From Actinomycetes bacterium (GTDB lineage Bacteria; Actinomycetota; Coriobacteriia; Coriobacteriales; Eggerthellaceae), in contig JAEWYG010000129.1 of assembly GCA_023395755.1 (NCBI GenBank), forward strand, positions 1-5,049: DNA of 5,049 nt, given 5' to 3'. The notes under the pieces are model-generated. The model was not told the DNA's origin, did no database searches, and worked only from the letters and a program-made list of their open reading frames with translations. Below, in pieces: positions 4,795 through 5,049 of this stretch (positions are counted from its first letter, which is position 1; every line of letters starts with the position of its first letter). A program made the translations under genes and the position numbers.

Positions 4795-5049
4795 CACACC
4801 ACGCACAAGCACTAGGGGCAACAGCAATGCCGCCAAGTGCACTTTCTCGCAACTCAAAGGGTAAAGAGCGCCCAACGGCATCCATCGCAGCCACCGTTTC
4901 GTCAAAGTTTACGATATTATCGATATCTGCCAGCGCAATTTGCGCGCAAACCAAAGCTGTAGCGGCTGCGGTGGCGTTTCGCTTTTGACAGGGAATTTCA
5001 ACTAGTCCTCCAATAGGGTCGCATACGAGACCCATAAGCGATGTTAATG
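4781..5049 (-). CDS. sdaA: L-serine dehydratase (iron-sulfur type), C-terminal part only
   Basis: The last 88 codons of an L-serine ammonia-lyase alpha chain, which converts serine to pyruvate and ammonia using a [4Fe-4S] cluster as Lewis acid. The gene continues beyond the right edge in frame (…LTSLMGLVCDPIGGL), so the ATG at 5035 is internal. The segment CDPIGGLVEIPC contains two cysteines eleven residues apart, the spacing of two cluster ligands in the Legionella enzyme. ESALGGIAV and two late cysteines, in PSACAWCAGRA, lie at the C-terminus; in the Legionella structure a near-terminal cysteine tail reaches the cluster, and one of these may do the same. The stop is TAG at 4783-4781. It converges on the + strand operon and is probably unrelated housekeeping metabolism. 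Confidence 0.92.
   Translation of the reverse strand, partial: LTSLMGLVCDPIGGLVEIPCQKRNATAAATALVCAQIALADIDNIVNFDETVAAMDAVGRSLPFELRESALGGIAVAPSACAWCAGRA

Noticed and set aside
4604..4864. Overlapping + strand frame with several cysteines, as a possible frameshifted continuation of the Cys-rich protein
   Set aside because: The Cys pattern belongs to the main frame up to C71; the alternative frame has no family-like content and runs into the opposite-strand sdaA coding sequence.

Overview
The window most likely comes from a Coriobacteriia genome, probably an anaerobic gut member of the Eggerthellales. I infer this from the style of the large molybdopterin enzyme (the 'WSPPG.HPVG.G' N-terminus, 'SGWSCYGPR' and 'TTSGSRRYSSFHSEHRHVPS' segments), from its small cluster-protein partner, and from the medium-to-high GC content. 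This is recognition from memory, not a database result.

Layout: positions 1-97 hold the end of an upstream spacer and the leader of the first gene. Six genes then run on the + strand: a cytoplasmic molybdopterin (bis-MGD) oxidoreductase-family catalytic subunit (98-2410); a small ferredoxin-like partner subunit (2431-2790); a small acidic protein of unknown function (2927-3202); a 111-residue possible winged-helix protein (3387-3722); a SlyD-type FKBP prolyl isomerase (3828-4346); and a 102-residue protein with 14 cysteines, probably a zinc ribbon protein (4432-4740). The 3' end of a convergent L-serine dehydratase gene (sdaA) fills the right edge on the - strand. The gaps between the + strand genes contain several clear inverted repeats and one direct repeat.

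The notable result is in the first two genes. They look like a normal catalytic-plus-ferredoxin pair of the DMSO reductase superfamily, with intact frames and preserved family motifs. Yet the iron-sulfur ligands have been removed from both partners. The large subunit has Ser, Tyr and Asn where its family carries the N-terminal [4Fe-4S] cysteines. The small subunit keeps the exact spacing of two ferredoxin motifs but has replaced seven of eight ligand cysteines (F15, N18, A21, F69, H72, A86, E90; only C25 remains). The probable molybdenum ligand, Cys157, is retained. Neither protein has a Tat signal and no membrane anchor or quinol module is encoded here. The simplest inference is a cytoplasmic Mo or W enzyme with no electron-transfer wire, so one that may catalyse a non-redox or internally balanced reaction, as acetylene hydratase and pyrogallol-phloroglucinol transhydroxylase do, although both of those retain at least one cluster.

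The other four + strand genes could be accessory: the FKBP and the Cys-rich protein suggest folding or metal-handling help, and the two small unknowns may be additional subunits or regulators. That link rests only on shared orientation and proximity.
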